64,000 bases of DNA from an uncultured Alphaproteobacteria bacterium (GTDB taxonomy: Bacteria; Pseudomonadota; Alphaproteobacteria; RF32; CAG-239): contig CAJTJB010000005.1 of the NCBI GenBank assembly GCA_910576955.1, positions 122,881-186,880 on the forward strand. Direction: 5' to 3'. The translations under genes were made by a program, and so were the position numbers. The notes under the pieces are model-generated. The model was not told the origin of the DNA. It did not search any database and worked only from the letters and a program-made list of their open reading frames with translations. The first letter of the stretch is position 1; each line of letters starts with the position of its first letter. Positions 24,450 to 33,621 of the stretch are shown one piece after another.

Positions 24450-25312
24450 AGTTTTAGAAGTTCGTTTTTCAGCTCATAAATACTGTCAACAACCGTCATT
24501 CCGGCAGCTTCAAGCTGTTTCCTCTTTTCAGACATAGTCGTAATGCCGTGGCATAAGATTTCGGGAGCAAGCCCGTTATCCGGCGATAACGGCATAATAT
24601 CATCCGTTAAAAGCACGATGACCGGTTTTTTCTTTTTCAAGGTCTGATAAAGGCGCGCCGCCTCAATTTCATAATTGCCGCCGATTCCGCCGATAAGAAC
24701 TATTGCTTTGGTCTTTTTATCATCATTAAATTCTTTGATGATTCTGAAAAATCCGGTTCCGATAATAAAATCATCGCCAAGTCCGATAACTGTCGATTCG
24801 CCGAGTCCGGTTTTGTTGATTTCCAAGATAACTTCATAAGTCAACGTTGAAGAACGGGAGATAATCCCTATTTCGCCGGACTGGTGGATATTATCGGGGA
24901 AAATTCCCATATACGCCTCTTGCGGTGTAATAACCCCCGGCGTATTCGGACCGATAAGGATTGTCTGCGAGTTTTCAAGCTCTTTGCGAATTTCAATCAT
25001 ATCGTTAACCGGAATGCCGGATGTAATAACCACAACCAGTCGTAAATTTGCCCTGATAGCCTCTAAAATTGCAGATTTTGCAAATTTTGCCGGCACGAAA
25101 ATAATCGAAGCTTCCGCACCGGTCTTTTCTTTTGCCTCTGCAACCGTGTTAAAAAGCGGAACGCCCAAATGCGTTTCTTCCGCTTTGTTTGGTACAACGC
25201 CCGCAACAATTTTAGTTCCGTAGTTAATGGCGCGTTGGATATGGAATGATGCCTGTGTGCCGGTAATGCCCTGCACCATAATTTTAGTTTTTTTATTGAC
25301 CAAAACCGCCAT
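24446..25312 (-). CDS. sucD: succinyl-CoA ligase alpha-subunit homologue lacking the phospho-histidine
   Basis: A 288-residue protein clearly homologous to SucD: CoA-binding Rossmann part with GITGTQASFHIQRAINYGTKIVAGV, IGPNTPGVITP, and the ligase part with GIISRSSTLTYE. In SucD the histidine of GHAGAI carries the phosphate. An ungapped alignment of this 41-residue stretch puts Leu248 there (GLAP), and Gly209 replaces the Glu of the GEIGG segment. It may therefore lack normal ligase activity, use another residue, or do something else. It overlaps sucC-like by one base and comF by four. Whether a canonical sucCD pair exists elsewhere cannot be seen. Confidence 0.85.
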   Translation of the reverse strand: MAVLVNKKTKIMVQGITGTQASFHIQRAINYGTKIVAGVVPNKAEETHLGVPLFNTVAEAKEKTGAEASIIFVPAKFAKSAILEAIRANLRLVVVITSGIPVNDMIEIRKELENSQTILIGPNTPGVITPQEAYMGIFPDNIHQSGEIGIISRSSTLTYEVILEINKTGLGESTVIGLGDDFIIGTGFFRIIKEFNDDKKTKAIVLIGGIGGNYEIEAARLYQTLKKKKPVIVLLTDDIMPLSPDNGLAPEILCHGITTMSEKRKQLEAAGMTVVDSIYELKNELLKL

Positions 25313-26520
25313 TATAAGTCCTCCTCAATCGCATGTTTAAGCATTTCCAACCCCGCGTTGGTATCTTCTGCAAGCAATAAGGATAAGCCCGAATTTTGCA
25401 AAATGTCTGTTGCCTCTTTTTTGTTAGTTCCTTCAAATCTGGCAACGAGCGGAATATTCAGCCCTAAATCATTGGCAACCGAAATTATCCCGTCGGCAAT
25501 CAGGTTGCAACGCAAAAAGCCGCCGAGAATATTGATGAAAATGCCGTCAACTTTCGGATTCGTCATCATCAGTTTAATGCTTGCCGCAATCTTATCTCTG
25601 TCCACGCCGCCTTTCAAATTGAGAAAACACGCGGTGTTCATCCCTTGCTTGTTTGCTTCAGCGATAATGTTTAAAGCAAGCCCGTCTCCGTTCACAATAA
25701 TCCCGATTCCGCTTTCTAATTCCTTATATTGAAACCCGTATTTGGAGGCTGTTTGCTCGCGTTCGTCAATTTCCGCCTCATCTGAAAGTTTCAGAATATC
25801 CGTGTGCCGGTAAAGGGCGTTTGCATCAAAAGTGATTTTGGCATCCAAAGCCCAAATTGTCCCATCTTTGCCAATTCCTGCCGGATTAATTTCAAGCATT
25901 GTCGCGTCATAATGGTAAAAAATTTTCAGCATTTTATTCAGAAAAGATTTCAGCTCTTTAACATCGGCAGAAGTGTGCAAAAATTGCGAAATTTCTTTAA
26001 TTTGCGCTGCTGTAATTTCTTTTTGCAAACCAAGGTTGATTTTCAAAATGCTTTCCGGATTCTGTGTTGCCAGTTTAACAATATCGTCTTCGTTATTTTC
26101 CGTTATCGGCGTAATTAAAAGCATCACCGAGGCAGAAACCCAGTCAACAACCAACCCGAAATAAATTTTCTGAACAGTCTTGATAAATTCTTCTACATAG
26201 ACTCTGCTGACCAAACGCCCTTTAGCGCCGGTATGGTTTGTAACCAACAGGTTTTCCAACATCTCATCAGCGTTTTCATAAACTTCGTTAATTGTTTTGG
26301 AAAGGCGGATACCGCCCTTTTTGCCGGCTCTCTTATCCGAAAACTTGCCGATGTGGCGTGAACCGGCTTGAATTTGCGCCTTAACAACCCACGGTCCGGT
26401 TTCAGATATTTTCTGTGCCGAAGCCTTTGCCTCGTTGGGGGTATATGCTATCAGCCCGTCAGGCACACGAATACCAAATTGCTTAAAAATTTTTTTTGCC
26501 TGATATTCGTGAATATTCAT
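25312..26520 (-). CDS. sucC: succinyl-CoA ligase beta-subunit homologue (ATP-grasp)
   Basis: A 402-residue protein beginning MNIHEYQAKKIFKQFGI, the hallmark of SucC/malate-CoA ligase beta subunits, with an ATP-grasp domain (WVVKAQIQAGSR, YVEEFI, MLEINPAGIGKDG, ALDAKITFDANAL) and a C-terminal ligase domain (GDGLALNIIAEANKQG, NILGGFLRCNLIADGI). The usual DVGGGA loop reads NLKGGV and the GGRGKAGGV loop near residue 50 is longer and altered. So it has diverged in step with its alpha partner. They are translationally coupled (ATGA-type overlap). Malate or another acid may be the substrate; unknown. Confidence 0.85.
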   Translation of the reverse strand: MNIHEYQAKKIFKQFGIRVPDGLIAYTPNEAKASAQKISETGPWVVKAQIQAGSRHIGKFSDKRAGKKGGIRLSKTINEVYENADEMLENLLVTNHTGAKGRLVSRVYVEEFIKTVQKIYFGLVVDWVSASVMLLITPITENNEDDIVKLATQNPESILKINLGLQKEITAAQIKEISQFLHTSADVKELKSFLNKMLKIFYHYDATMLEINPAGIGKDGTIWALDAKITFDANALYRHTDILKLSDEAEIDEREQTASKYGFQYKELESGIGIIVNGDGLALNIIAEANKQGMNTACFLNLKGGVDRDKIAASIKLMMTNPKVDGIFINILGGFLRCNLIADGIISVANDLGLNIPLVARFEGTNKKEATDILQNSGLSLLLAEDTNAGLEMLKHAIEEDL

Positions 26521-26521
26521 C

Positions 26522-26932
26522 CTATTTCCTTAACGACTGTTTTGCATAATATTTTATTTTATCCACCATCGAGAGCATACCGCTGCGCCGATTAGGGGTA
26601 ATATGTTCCTGTAACCCCATTTTATCAAAAATTTTTTCAACATCAATATCTAAAATTTCTTGTGCAGCCTTATCTTTAAAAATTTCCAAAACGACGGCAA
26701 TAATACCGCGTACGATAATGGCATCGCTATCGCCTTCAAACCATATTTTATTGTCTTCAAAATGCGGAATAATCCAAACTTGCGACTGGCAGCCCTGAAC
26801 TTTCCATTGCTCAATCTTTTGCTCATCGCTGAATCTCGGGTTTTTATTTCCCAGCTCAATAAGATATTTATAACGGTCTTCCCACGAGTCTAAAAAAGAA
26901 AAATCTTCAATCAGGCTTTCGATACTCATCAT
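26522..26932 (-). CDS. sufE: SufE cysteine desulfuration protein
   Basis: Accepts persulfide sulfur from SufS and passes it to the SufB scaffold. The 136-residue protein has the SufE fold with the active cysteine at about residue 48 in QGCQSQVW and the downstream SDAIIVRGIIAVVLEIFKDK segment. Start ATG 26932 after AAGGAG; a second ATG follows directly. It starts just upstream of the sucC-like gene (1 base gap), so the suf and suc-like genes probably share one transcript. Confidence 0.93.
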   Translation of the reverse strand: MMSIESLIEDFSFLDSWEDRYKYLIELGNKNPRFSDEQKIEQWKVQGCQSQVWIIPHFEDNKIWFEGDSDAIIVRGIIAVVLEIFKDKAAQEILDIDVEKIFDKMGLQEHITPNRRSGMLSMVDKIKYYAKQSLRK

Positions 26933-26953
26933 AAATTCTCCTTTGTTTCCACA

Positions 26954-27388
26954 TTATAACATTTCTAACATCATTCTTGCATCTTCGCTCAAACGTTCGA
27001 GAGACCACGCCGGTTCCCAGACGATTTCGACCTCGACCGTCCCCACGCCGTCCACGCCGGCAACCGCATCGGCAACCTGTTGGGGCAATATGCCTGCAAC
27101 CGGGCAACCGGGAGCGGTTAAAGACATATCAATATGAATATTGCCGTTATCAGCTTGGTTAATTTTATAGATTAATCCCAAATCATATACGTTTATCGGA
27201 ATTTCAGGGTCAAACACAGTTTTGATTGCCTCAACAATATCATACATTTTGGCCAAAGTAACCACAGAATCCAATTCGTTGCCGGCATAGGCTTTATATA
27301 CCGGAAGTTCGCCGTCATTAAGGCTCATTGCTTCTAAAAGCTGCAATTCATTCTCATCAAGTTGCGTTTGTTCAATAGTTTCAGTCAT
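26954..27388 (-). CDS. sufT: SufT / MIP18-family Fe-S assembly protein (DUF59)
   Basis: A 144-residue protein with a C-terminal DUF59 domain: VEAIKTVFDPEIPINVYDLGLIYKI, MSLTAPGCPVAGILPQQVADAV with the conserved Cys, and VEIVWEPAWSLERLSEDAR. The acidic N-terminal tail (about 45 residues) is typical of SufT in suf operons. It works in Fe-S cluster delivery or maturation. It lies between sufS (7-base gap) and sufE, which supports the call over PaaD. Confidence 0.9.
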   Translation of the reverse strand: MTETIEQTQLDENELQLLEAMSLNDGELPVYKAYAGNELDSVVTLAKMYDIVEAIKTVFDPEIPINVYDLGLIYKINQADNGNIHIDMSLTAPGCPVAGILPQQVADAVAGVDGVGTVEVEIVWEPAWSLERLSEDARMMLEML

Positions 27389-27395
27389 AATCGTC

Positions 27396-28613
27396 CTAGC
27401 TCAAAAAATCTTTTGCCTTGCGAAGAGCTTTAATCAGTTCATCAACATCTTCCTTGGTCGAATATAATCCCAAAGAAGCCCGCGTAAGTGAAGTATATCC
27501 CAGTTTGTTTACTATCGGTTCGGCGCAGAAATGTCCGGTACGCACGGCAACGCCTTCTTTGCCTAAAACAAATGCAATGTCTTGTGGGTGAATGCCAGCA
27601 AGGGCAAAAGAGAAGACGCCGCCTTTATTCTCTGCTGTCCCCAAAATCTTCAGTCCCTCAATTTCCTGTAAACGTGCGGTCGTATACGCTGTCAACTGCG
27701 TTTCATAATCCTCAATTTCTTTAAAGTCAAACTGCATAACATATTTAAGCGCTGCACCCAGCCCGACAGCCTGAACAAAAGCTGGCGTTCCCGCTTCAAA
27801 ACGCGCCGGCGGTTCGGCAAAAGTTGTTTTTTCGTAAGTGACGCGGTCAATCATATCCCCGCCGAATTGGTAAGGCTGCAACGAGCTTAACCGGTCTGAT
27901 TTTCCGTATAACACGCCGATTCCCGTCGGACCATAAACTTTATGCCCTGAAAAAGCCAGAAAATCGCAGTCAAAATCTTGCACGTCAATTTTTTTATGAA
28001 CGGCATACTGGCAAGCGTCAATTAACACCGAAGCTCCGGCTTTGTGCGCTGCTGCACAGATTTGTTTAATCGGAAAAACTGTTCCCAAAACATTAGACAT
28101 TGCTGTAACGGCAACCATCTTGGTTTTATCGGTCAGCTGTGCCAAAAACAAATCCATAACAAAACTGCCGTCTTCTGCCAAATCAAAATACTTTAATGTT
28201 GCACCGGTTTTCAAAGCCCATTGCTGCCATGTTACCAAATTAGCGTGATGCTCCGCGCGGGAAAGTAAAATTTCATCCCCTTTCTTTAGATGGCAAGTGC
28301 CGAACGTTGCCGCAACAAGGTTAATACCCTCTGTTGCATTCCGTGTGAAAACAACTTCGTCAGGTGTTTTGGCGTTTATAAATTGAGCAACTGTTTTTCG
28401 CGCATCTTCATAATTCTCGGTAGCTTTTTCCGAAAGCCAATAGCTGCCGCGATGCACGTTGGCATATTCCTCAAGATAGGCCTTGCTGATACTTTCAATA
28501 ACGCACAGCGGTTTTTGTGCAGACGCTGCCGTATCCATATATGTATTTCTTTTACCCTCAATTAAGCGGTGTAAAATTGGAAAATCTTTTCGTATATTTT
28601 GCGCATCAAACAT
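27396..28613 (-). CDS. sufS: cysteine desulfurase SufS
   Basis: PLP enzyme releasing sulfur from cysteine for Fe-S clusters (group II desulfurase). The protein (405 residues) begins FDAQNIRKDFPIL and has TRNATEGINLVA, the PLP-lysine region FLAFSGHKVYGPTGIGVLYG, and the persulfide Cys in VRTGHFCAEP. I start at ATG 28613, with GAGGTG ahead; GTG 28622 would overlap that site. First gene of the run sufS-sufT-sufE-sucC-sucD-comF. sufB lies apart at 41.8 kb; sufC and sufD are not in the window. Confidence 0.95.
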   Translation of the reverse strand: MFDAQNIRKDFPILHRLIEGKRNTYMDTAASAQKPLCVIESISKAYLEEYANVHRGSYWLSEKATENYEDARKTVAQFINAKTPDEVVFTRNATEGINLVAATFGTCHLKKGDEILLSRAEHHANLVTWQQWALKTGATLKYFDLAEDGSFVMDLFLAQLTDKTKMVAVTAMSNVLGTVFPIKQICAAAHKAGASVLIDACQYAVHKKIDVQDFDCDFLAFSGHKVYGPTGIGVLYGKSDRLSSLQPYQFGGDMIDRVTYEKTTFAEPPARFEAGTPAFVQAVGLGAALKYVMQFDFKEIEDYETQLTAYTTARLQEIEGLKILGTAENKGGVFSFALAGIHPQDIAFVLGKEGVAVRTGHFCAEPIVNKLGYTSLTRASLGLYSTKEDVDELIKALRKAKDFLS

Positions 28614-28693
28614 ATTATTCACCTCAAAAAATTAGAGATAAGATAAATCCTATCTCTAATTTTTTCAACTTTAAAAAATAATCAAGAGGGCGA

Positions 28694-29146
28694 TTATTCA
28701 AGAATCATCGCTGTCAATTCAGCTTCCGAGGCAACCTGACCATCAACCATCGCTGTTCCCTTGAAAACAAAAATATTGCGGCGTGCCTTGATTTTTTCAA
28801 CATGCATTCTCAATTGGTCGCCCGGTTTAACTTGTTTTCTGAACTTAACGCCATCAACGCCCATAAACAAAACGCTGCGTTTGGAGTTTGCATAGTTCTC
28901 GTCTTGGGAAATAACAACCGCGCCGGCAGCCTGTGCCATAGCTTCAATCTGCAAAACGCCCGGCATTACCGGATTATTCGGAAAATGCCCCTGAAAAAAT
29001 TCTTCATTCATTGTAACATTTTTAATACCAACGCCTTTCTCGCCCGGAACTTCCACTTCCAGACGGTCTACCAACAAAAAGGGGTAGCGATGCGGCAGCA
29101 TTTTCATAATTTCTTCAATGTGATATACTTTAATTTCTTCAGCCAT
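28694..29146 (-). CDS. fabZ: 3-hydroxyacyl-ACP dehydratase FabZ
   Basis: Dehydrates 3-hydroxyacyl-ACP in fatty-acid elongation. The 150-residue hot-dog-fold protein shows MLPHRYPFLLVDR with the catalytic His and GHFPNNPVMPGVLQIEAMAQ with the catalytic Glu. Start ATG 29146 after AAGGAG, 15 bases after lpxD. Usually lpxA follows fabZ; here sufS follows instead. Confidence 0.97.
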   Translation of the reverse strand: MAEEIKVYHIEEIMKMLPHRYPFLLVDRLEVEVPGEKGVGIKNVTMNEEFFQGHFPNNPVMPGVLQIEAMAQAAGAVVISQDENYANSKRSVLFMGVDGVKFRKQVKPGDQLRMHVEKIKARRNIFVFKGTAMVDGQVASEAELTAMILE

Positions 29147-29161
29147 GATAGTCTCCTTTGC

Positions 29162-30175
29162 TTACTTTTTGCTGTTTTTTTGTAAAAATGCGACTTGACG
29201 CATAAAATCTTTAAACGGAACGGTCGGTGTTCCCATCACAATCGCTCCCGCCTCAATATCTCTCATAACGCCGGATTGTGCGCCCACTTGTGCGCCGCTG
29301 CCGATATTCAGGTGGTCTGCAAAACCGGTTTGTCCGCCGCACACAACATAATCGCCAAAAGTGCAGCTTCCCGCAATGCCGGTCTGCGCAACCAAAATGC
29401 AGCACCGCCCGATTTTATCGTTATGCGCCACTTGCACAAGGTTATCAATGCGGCAGCCGTCGCCGATAATCGTATCATCCAGCGCGCCGCGGTCAATACA
29501 GGTGTTTGCACCAACTTCCACGTCATTACCGATAATAACCCTGCCGATTTGCGGGATTCTCTTGTGTCTGCCTTCAACAACCGAAAAGCCAAAGCCGTCT
29601 TGTCCGATTCTCGCGCCGGTATAAATGTAACAGTCATTCCCCATCAGGCAGTATGCAATGCTTGCATTATTGCCGATTCGGCAGTTGTTGCCGATTTGGC
29701 AGCCCCGTGCAATAACCGCATTTGCTTCAATAACGCAATTATCGCCGATGACAACATCATCACCAATAACAGCGCCGTGCCCGATATAACAATGTTTGCC
29801 GATTCGCGCCGATTTAGAAACCGAGGCGCTGTCTTCAATTTTGGTGGCAGGCTTAAATTCGCTGTAAAAAGCGGAAACCAGCTCAATAAAAGACAATTTA
29901 GGGTTTTCAGAAATCAAAACAATAACGCCGTCAGGAACAAAAGCCGCCAAATCTGTAGTCGTAATGCAGGCTTTTGCCTTAATGTTCTGCGCCATTGCCT
30001 TATTTTTCTTGTCATAAAAGAAACAAATATCCTCGCTGCCGGCAGATTCAATTGAGCAGACATTTTCAATCAGTTCATTTTCCTTGCCCTCCGTTGCTAA
30101 AACAGAATGTGAAATCTTGGCAATTTCTGCAATTTTTTTAGCACCGGAATAGTTATAAAAAACTGTATCAACCAT
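29162..30175 (-). CDS. lpxD: UDP-3-O-(3-hydroxyacyl)glucosamine N-acyltransferase LpxD
   Basis: Third acylation step of lipid A biosynthesis. The 337-residue product has an N-terminal uridine-binding domain and a long left-handed beta-helix of hexapeptide repeats (IGKHCYIGHGAVIGDDVVIGDN and similar, about residues 110-300), with the catalytic His in VAHNDKIG. Between bamA and fabZ as in other proteobacteria. Its presence shows that the cell makes lipid A, although lpxA and lpxB are not here. Confidence 0.96.
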   Translation of the reverse strand: MVDTVFYNYSGAKKIAEIAKISHSVLATEGKENELIENVCSIESAGSEDICFFYDKKNKAMAQNIKAKACITTTDLAAFVPDGVIVLISENPKLSFIELVSAFYSEFKPATKIEDSASVSKSARIGKHCYIGHGAVIGDDVVIGDNCVIEANAVIARGCQIGNNCRIGNNASIAYCLMGNDCYIYTGARIGQDGFGFSVVEGRHKRIPQIGRVIIGNDVEVGANTCIDRGALDDTIIGDGCRIDNLVQVAHNDKIGRCCILVAQTGIAGSCTFGDYVVCGGQTGFADHLNIGSGAQVGAQSGVMRDIEAGAIVMGTPTVPFKDFMRQVAFLQKNSKK

Positions 30176-30190
30176 TTTTGTTCCTCTTAA

Positions 30191-32443
30191 TTACAAACTT
30201 GTACCAAAGTTCAAACGGAATACTTCTGTTTCATCATATTTCTGCTTAACAATCGGGAAACCGAAGTCAATGTCAATCTTGCCCATCGGTGAAGTCCACT
30301 CAAAACCGAAACCGACAGAAACGCGCGGTGAAGCAGAGTAATCAACATCAGACGTGTCAATATTATCAGGTTTACCGGTTGTACCGACATCAACAAAGGT
30401 GCGTCCGCGGATTCCCAATTCGTCTAACCCCATCGGGAAAGCCAATTCGGCACCGCCCCACAACATCCAGTTGCCGCCCAGTGCGTCTTTTGTATATTTA
30501 TCGCGAGCGCTGATACCGCCGGTTTCAAAACCGCGCATTGTATTTCCGCCGAGGAAATATCTTTGCGACAAACCGACATCTTCGCCGCCGTAACCGGCAA
30601 CATATCCGCCGTTAATAAAGAACTTAAAGGTATAATAGTCAGACAGCGTATAGAATTGATATGCTTTTGCGTCAAACTTCAAATATTTATCATCACCACC
30701 CAAACCGGAAACATCGTTACCGAATGATAAGTAATATCCCTCGCGCGGTTTCATAATATTATCGCGTTTATCATAAACAATGGTTTGTCCGATAACCGAG
30801 TCAATAGAGTTGCCTTCTTCGCTCTGAATATATTTAGACGCGGAGCTGACATTTTTAATCTTATCCTGTTTCAAAGTATAGCGGAGATATTGGCTCAAAT
30901 CATCCGTGTAGTTCCAGCCAAAACGAACTCTGCCGCCCATGGTGTCCATATCATAGTTACTTTCGTCTTGATAATCTTCTGTCTGGTAGAATAAGTCTGT
31001 ACCTGCGCTTAACCGCCTATCAAGGAAGTAAGGTTCGGTAAAGCTGAAGCTGTAATCCGTTGAACGTTGCGAAACGCCTGCATTCAAGCTGACTTGCTGC
31101 CCTTTGCCGAGGAAGTTGTTTTCTGTAATGCCGGCTCTGACCAATGCGCCGTTAACTGTTGAATATCCGACGCCGACATTAAAGTAACCGGTAGATTTTT
31201 CTTCAACATTAACATTAATGTCAGCCTTGTCATAATCCACTCTTTCCGAATCGATATCAATTTTGCTGAAGTAATTTAAACGTTCAACATTTCTTCTCGA
31301 TTCTCTGATTTTTGCAACGTTGAAAACATTGCCTTCGGCAATACGGAACTCGCGGCGGATAACTTCGTCAAGCGTTCTGGTGTTTCCAGTAATGTTAATA
31401 CGGTTCACAAACACTTTGGCATTTTCTTTAATGTCAAACACAACGCTTAATTTGCCGGATTCTCTGTCTTTATGAATATTCGGCACAACTTCGACAAATA
31501 CAAAGCCTTTGCGAGCCAGTTCTTCGGTTAATGCATTGACAGTCTTCTCAACCTCATCTGAATTATACCAGTCGCCGGTATTGAATGTAATATATTGATA
31601 CCATTGGTTTGCATCAACATCGCGAACCATAGATTTGATTTGGATGTCATTGATTTTATAACGTTTACCCTCATCAATCGTAAAGGTTAAAACAAACGAT
31701 GTCTTATCTCTGGAGAGTTCTGCAATGGCAGAAATAACCGCAAAATCGGCATAACCGTGGCGGTTATAAAAACGGCGTAACAATTCTTGGTCATAGTTCA
31801 TTTTTTCGCGGTCAAAATTCTCTGCGCTGGAAAAGAGCCTGTACCAACGGCTTTCTTTGCTCATAATCTCGCCTTGCAGATCTTTGCCGGTATAGTGTTT
31901 GTTGCCGATAAAGTTAATGGTGTCAATTTTCGCTTCCGGACCTTCATTGATTTCAAAAATCAGGTCAACGCGGTTTTCAGGTTTTTTAATAATTTTCGGC
32001 TCTACGGAAACACCGTAACGACCAGCTCTTTTATAAACATCAAGGATTCGCTGAACATCCTGTTGAACCTTTGCCTTGCTGAAAACCGAACGAGGAGCGG
32101 ATTGTACTTCGGATTCCAAAATTTTATCATCAATTTTATCATTGCCGTCAAATGCGCGTATGCCGATAACCGGATTTTCCGTAACATTAATGATAAGCGT
32201 ATTGCCTTTAGTGTCAAAACTGATGTCGCTGAATAAGCCCGTGTCATATAGCCTTTTTAGCGCATTGTTTAATTCTTCTGCAGAAACCGGCGCACCTGTG
32301 TTTATTCCGGCATACGACAATGCCGTTTCGCGTTCCACGCGTTTCAGTCCCTGAATATTGATGTTATTGATAGTCCCTTGCGCCATGGCTTGCGAGCAAA
32401 TTGCTAAAGCCAGTAATGAAATTCCCGCTAATTTAAACCTCAT
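30191..32443 (-). CDS. bamA: outer membrane protein assembly factor BamA
   Basis: Central Omp85 subunit of the BAM complex that inserts beta-barrel proteins. The 750-residue protein has a signal peptide ending SQAMA (about residue 21), five POTRA domains (about 22-415; for example INNINIQGLKRVERETAL at the start of the first), then a 16-strand barrel with the lid motif MRGFETGGISARD in the L6 loop. The C-terminus ends FRLNFGTSL. skp is absent between it and lpxD, where many proteobacteria have it. Confidence 0.97.
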   Translation of the reverse strand: MRFKLAGISLLALAICSQAMAQGTINNINIQGLKRVERETALSYAGINTGAPVSAEELNNALKRLYDTGLFSDISFDTKGNTLIINVTENPVIGIRAFDGNDKIDDKILESEVQSAPRSVFSKAKVQQDVQRILDVYKRAGRYGVSVEPKIIKKPENRVDLIFEINEGPEAKIDTINFIGNKHYTGKDLQGEIMSKESRWYRLFSSAENFDREKMNYDQELLRRFYNRHGYADFAVISAIAELSRDKTSFVLTFTIDEGKRYKINDIQIKSMVRDVDANQWYQYITFNTGDWYNSDEVEKTVNALTEELARKGFVFVEVVPNIHKDRESGKLSVVFDIKENAKVFVNRINITGNTRTLDEVIRREFRIAEGNVFNVAKIRESRRNVERLNYFSKIDIDSERVDYDKADINVNVEEKSTGYFNVGVGYSTVNGALVRAGITENNFLGKGQQVSLNAGVSQRSTDYSFSFTEPYFLDRRLSAGTDLFYQTEDYQDESNYDMDTMGGRVRFGWNYTDDLSQYLRYTLKQDKIKNVSSASKYIQSEEGNSIDSVIGQTIVYDKRDNIMKPREGYYLSFGNDVSGLGGDDKYLKFDAKAYQFYTLSDYYTFKFFINGGYVAGYGGEDVGLSQRYFLGGNTMRGFETGGISARDKYTKDALGGNWMLWGGAELAFPMGLDELGIRGRTFVDVGTTGKPDNIDTSDVDYSASPRVSVGFGFEWTSPMGKIDIDFGFPIVKQKYDETEVFRLNFGTSL

Positions 32444-32460
32444 TTTAAAAATCCTTTTAA

Positions 32461-33597
32461 TTATTCAAACCATCTTGTTATCAAATGTTTGATGTCATTC
32501 CAAGTAGCAAACACCATCAAAAACAAAATAAACCCAAGACCAAACCGGAATAAATAATCCTTAAATTTTTTATTCAGTTCGCGTCTTGATACTATTTCTA
32601 ACAAATAAATTATAACATGTCCACCATCTAATAAGGGGATTGGGAATAAGTTTATTAATCCCAGATTGATTGAGAGCAACGCCATAAAAGATAAGAAGTC
32701 CCAAAAGCTGCGGCTTTTAGAAATATCGCCGGACATTTCTGCAATGCGGATAATTCCGCCGACATCCTCGCTTGAGCGTTCGCCGATAATCATTTGTCCA
32801 ACGCCCCGCAGTGTCATATCCGTAACGTCATAAATCTCAATCGCCGCTTTTTTGATTGAATCAATAAATTTATAATTGTCTTTGATTTCTCTGAATTGTT
32901 TTGCTTCGCCTTTAATCCCGATCATTCTGCGCTTAATCGGCTTTTCTTGGTCATCATACGCATAATCCATTGTTTCAAGCGGAATAACGACATTTATTAT
33001 CTCGTTGTTACGTTCGATTTTCAACGTCGCCTCACTGACAGTCACGCTGATTTCTTTGTGGATGTCAGACCAATTCTCAATTTTAACGCCGTTAATTTCC
33101 AAAACTTTATCATTTTTCATAATACCGGCTTTTTGGGCGGGGCTGTTTTCAATCACATCCGATACAACCGGCGGAATATCGTAGCTTCCGATAAAGAAAA
33201 ATAGCCCGAAGAAAATAATAAAAGCGAACAAATAGTTAAATAAAGGTCCGGCAACGGAAATCGCCAGCTTTTTAATCGGAGATTGAAGTGCGAATAAATG
33301 TTTTTGTTCTTCCGGCGTGTATTTGCTTAAATCGACTTCCGCGGTAGAAGACGATTCGTCGGCGTCGCCCAAAAACTGGCAATATCCCCCCAAAGGAATT
33401 GCAGAAATTTTCCATACTGTGCCTTTCTTGTCTGTAATGCTCCAAAGCTCTTTGCCAAAGCCGAGAGAAAATGCGCTGACGCTGACGCCTGATTTTCGCG
33501 CCACGATAAAATGCCCGAATTCGTGAACAAAGACCAATATTCCTAAAAGGATTAAAAAAGGAACAACGTAGTACACAATATTAACTAACATTTCCAT
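32461..33597 (-). CDS. rseP: RseP site-2 zinc metalloprotease
   Basis: Intramembrane protease that cleaves anti-sigma factors and remnant signal peptides. The 378-residue product has the HEFGH zinc motif near residue 25 in TM1, a central PDZ domain (GIMKNDKVLEINGVKIENWSD), and the third-ligand motif NLFPIPLLDGGH in a late TM segment. One PDZ domain, as in many alphaproteobacteria, rather than two. Between bamA and cdsA; dxr, often present here, is missing. Confidence 0.95.
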   Translation of the reverse strand: MEMLVNIVYYVVPFLILLGILVFVHEFGHFIVARKSGVSVSAFSLGFGKELWSITDKKGTVWKISAIPLGGYCQFLGDADESSSTAEVDLSKYTPEEQKHLFALQSPIKKLAISVAGPLFNYLFAFIIFFGLFFFIGSYDIPPVVSDVIENSPAQKAGIMKNDKVLEINGVKIENWSDIHKEISVTVSEATLKIERNNEIINVVIPLETMDYAYDDQEKPIKRRMIGIKGEAKQFREIKDNYKFIDSIKKAAIEIYDVTDMTLRGVGQMIIGERSSEDVGGIIRIAEMSGDISKSRSFWDFLSFMALLSINLGLINLFPIPLLDGGHVIIYLLEIVSRRELNKKFKDYLFRFGLGFILFLMVFATWNDIKHLITRWFE

Positions 33598-33621
33598 AAT
33601 GGGATTTCCTTATAAAATTGA

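Noticed and set aside
29195..30055. 286-codon plus-strand frame
   Set aside because: Antisense to lpxD; long only because hexapeptide-repeat DNA avoids stops on the other strand.
31787..32236. 149-codon plus-strand frame
   Set aside because: Antisense to the POTRA region of bamA.
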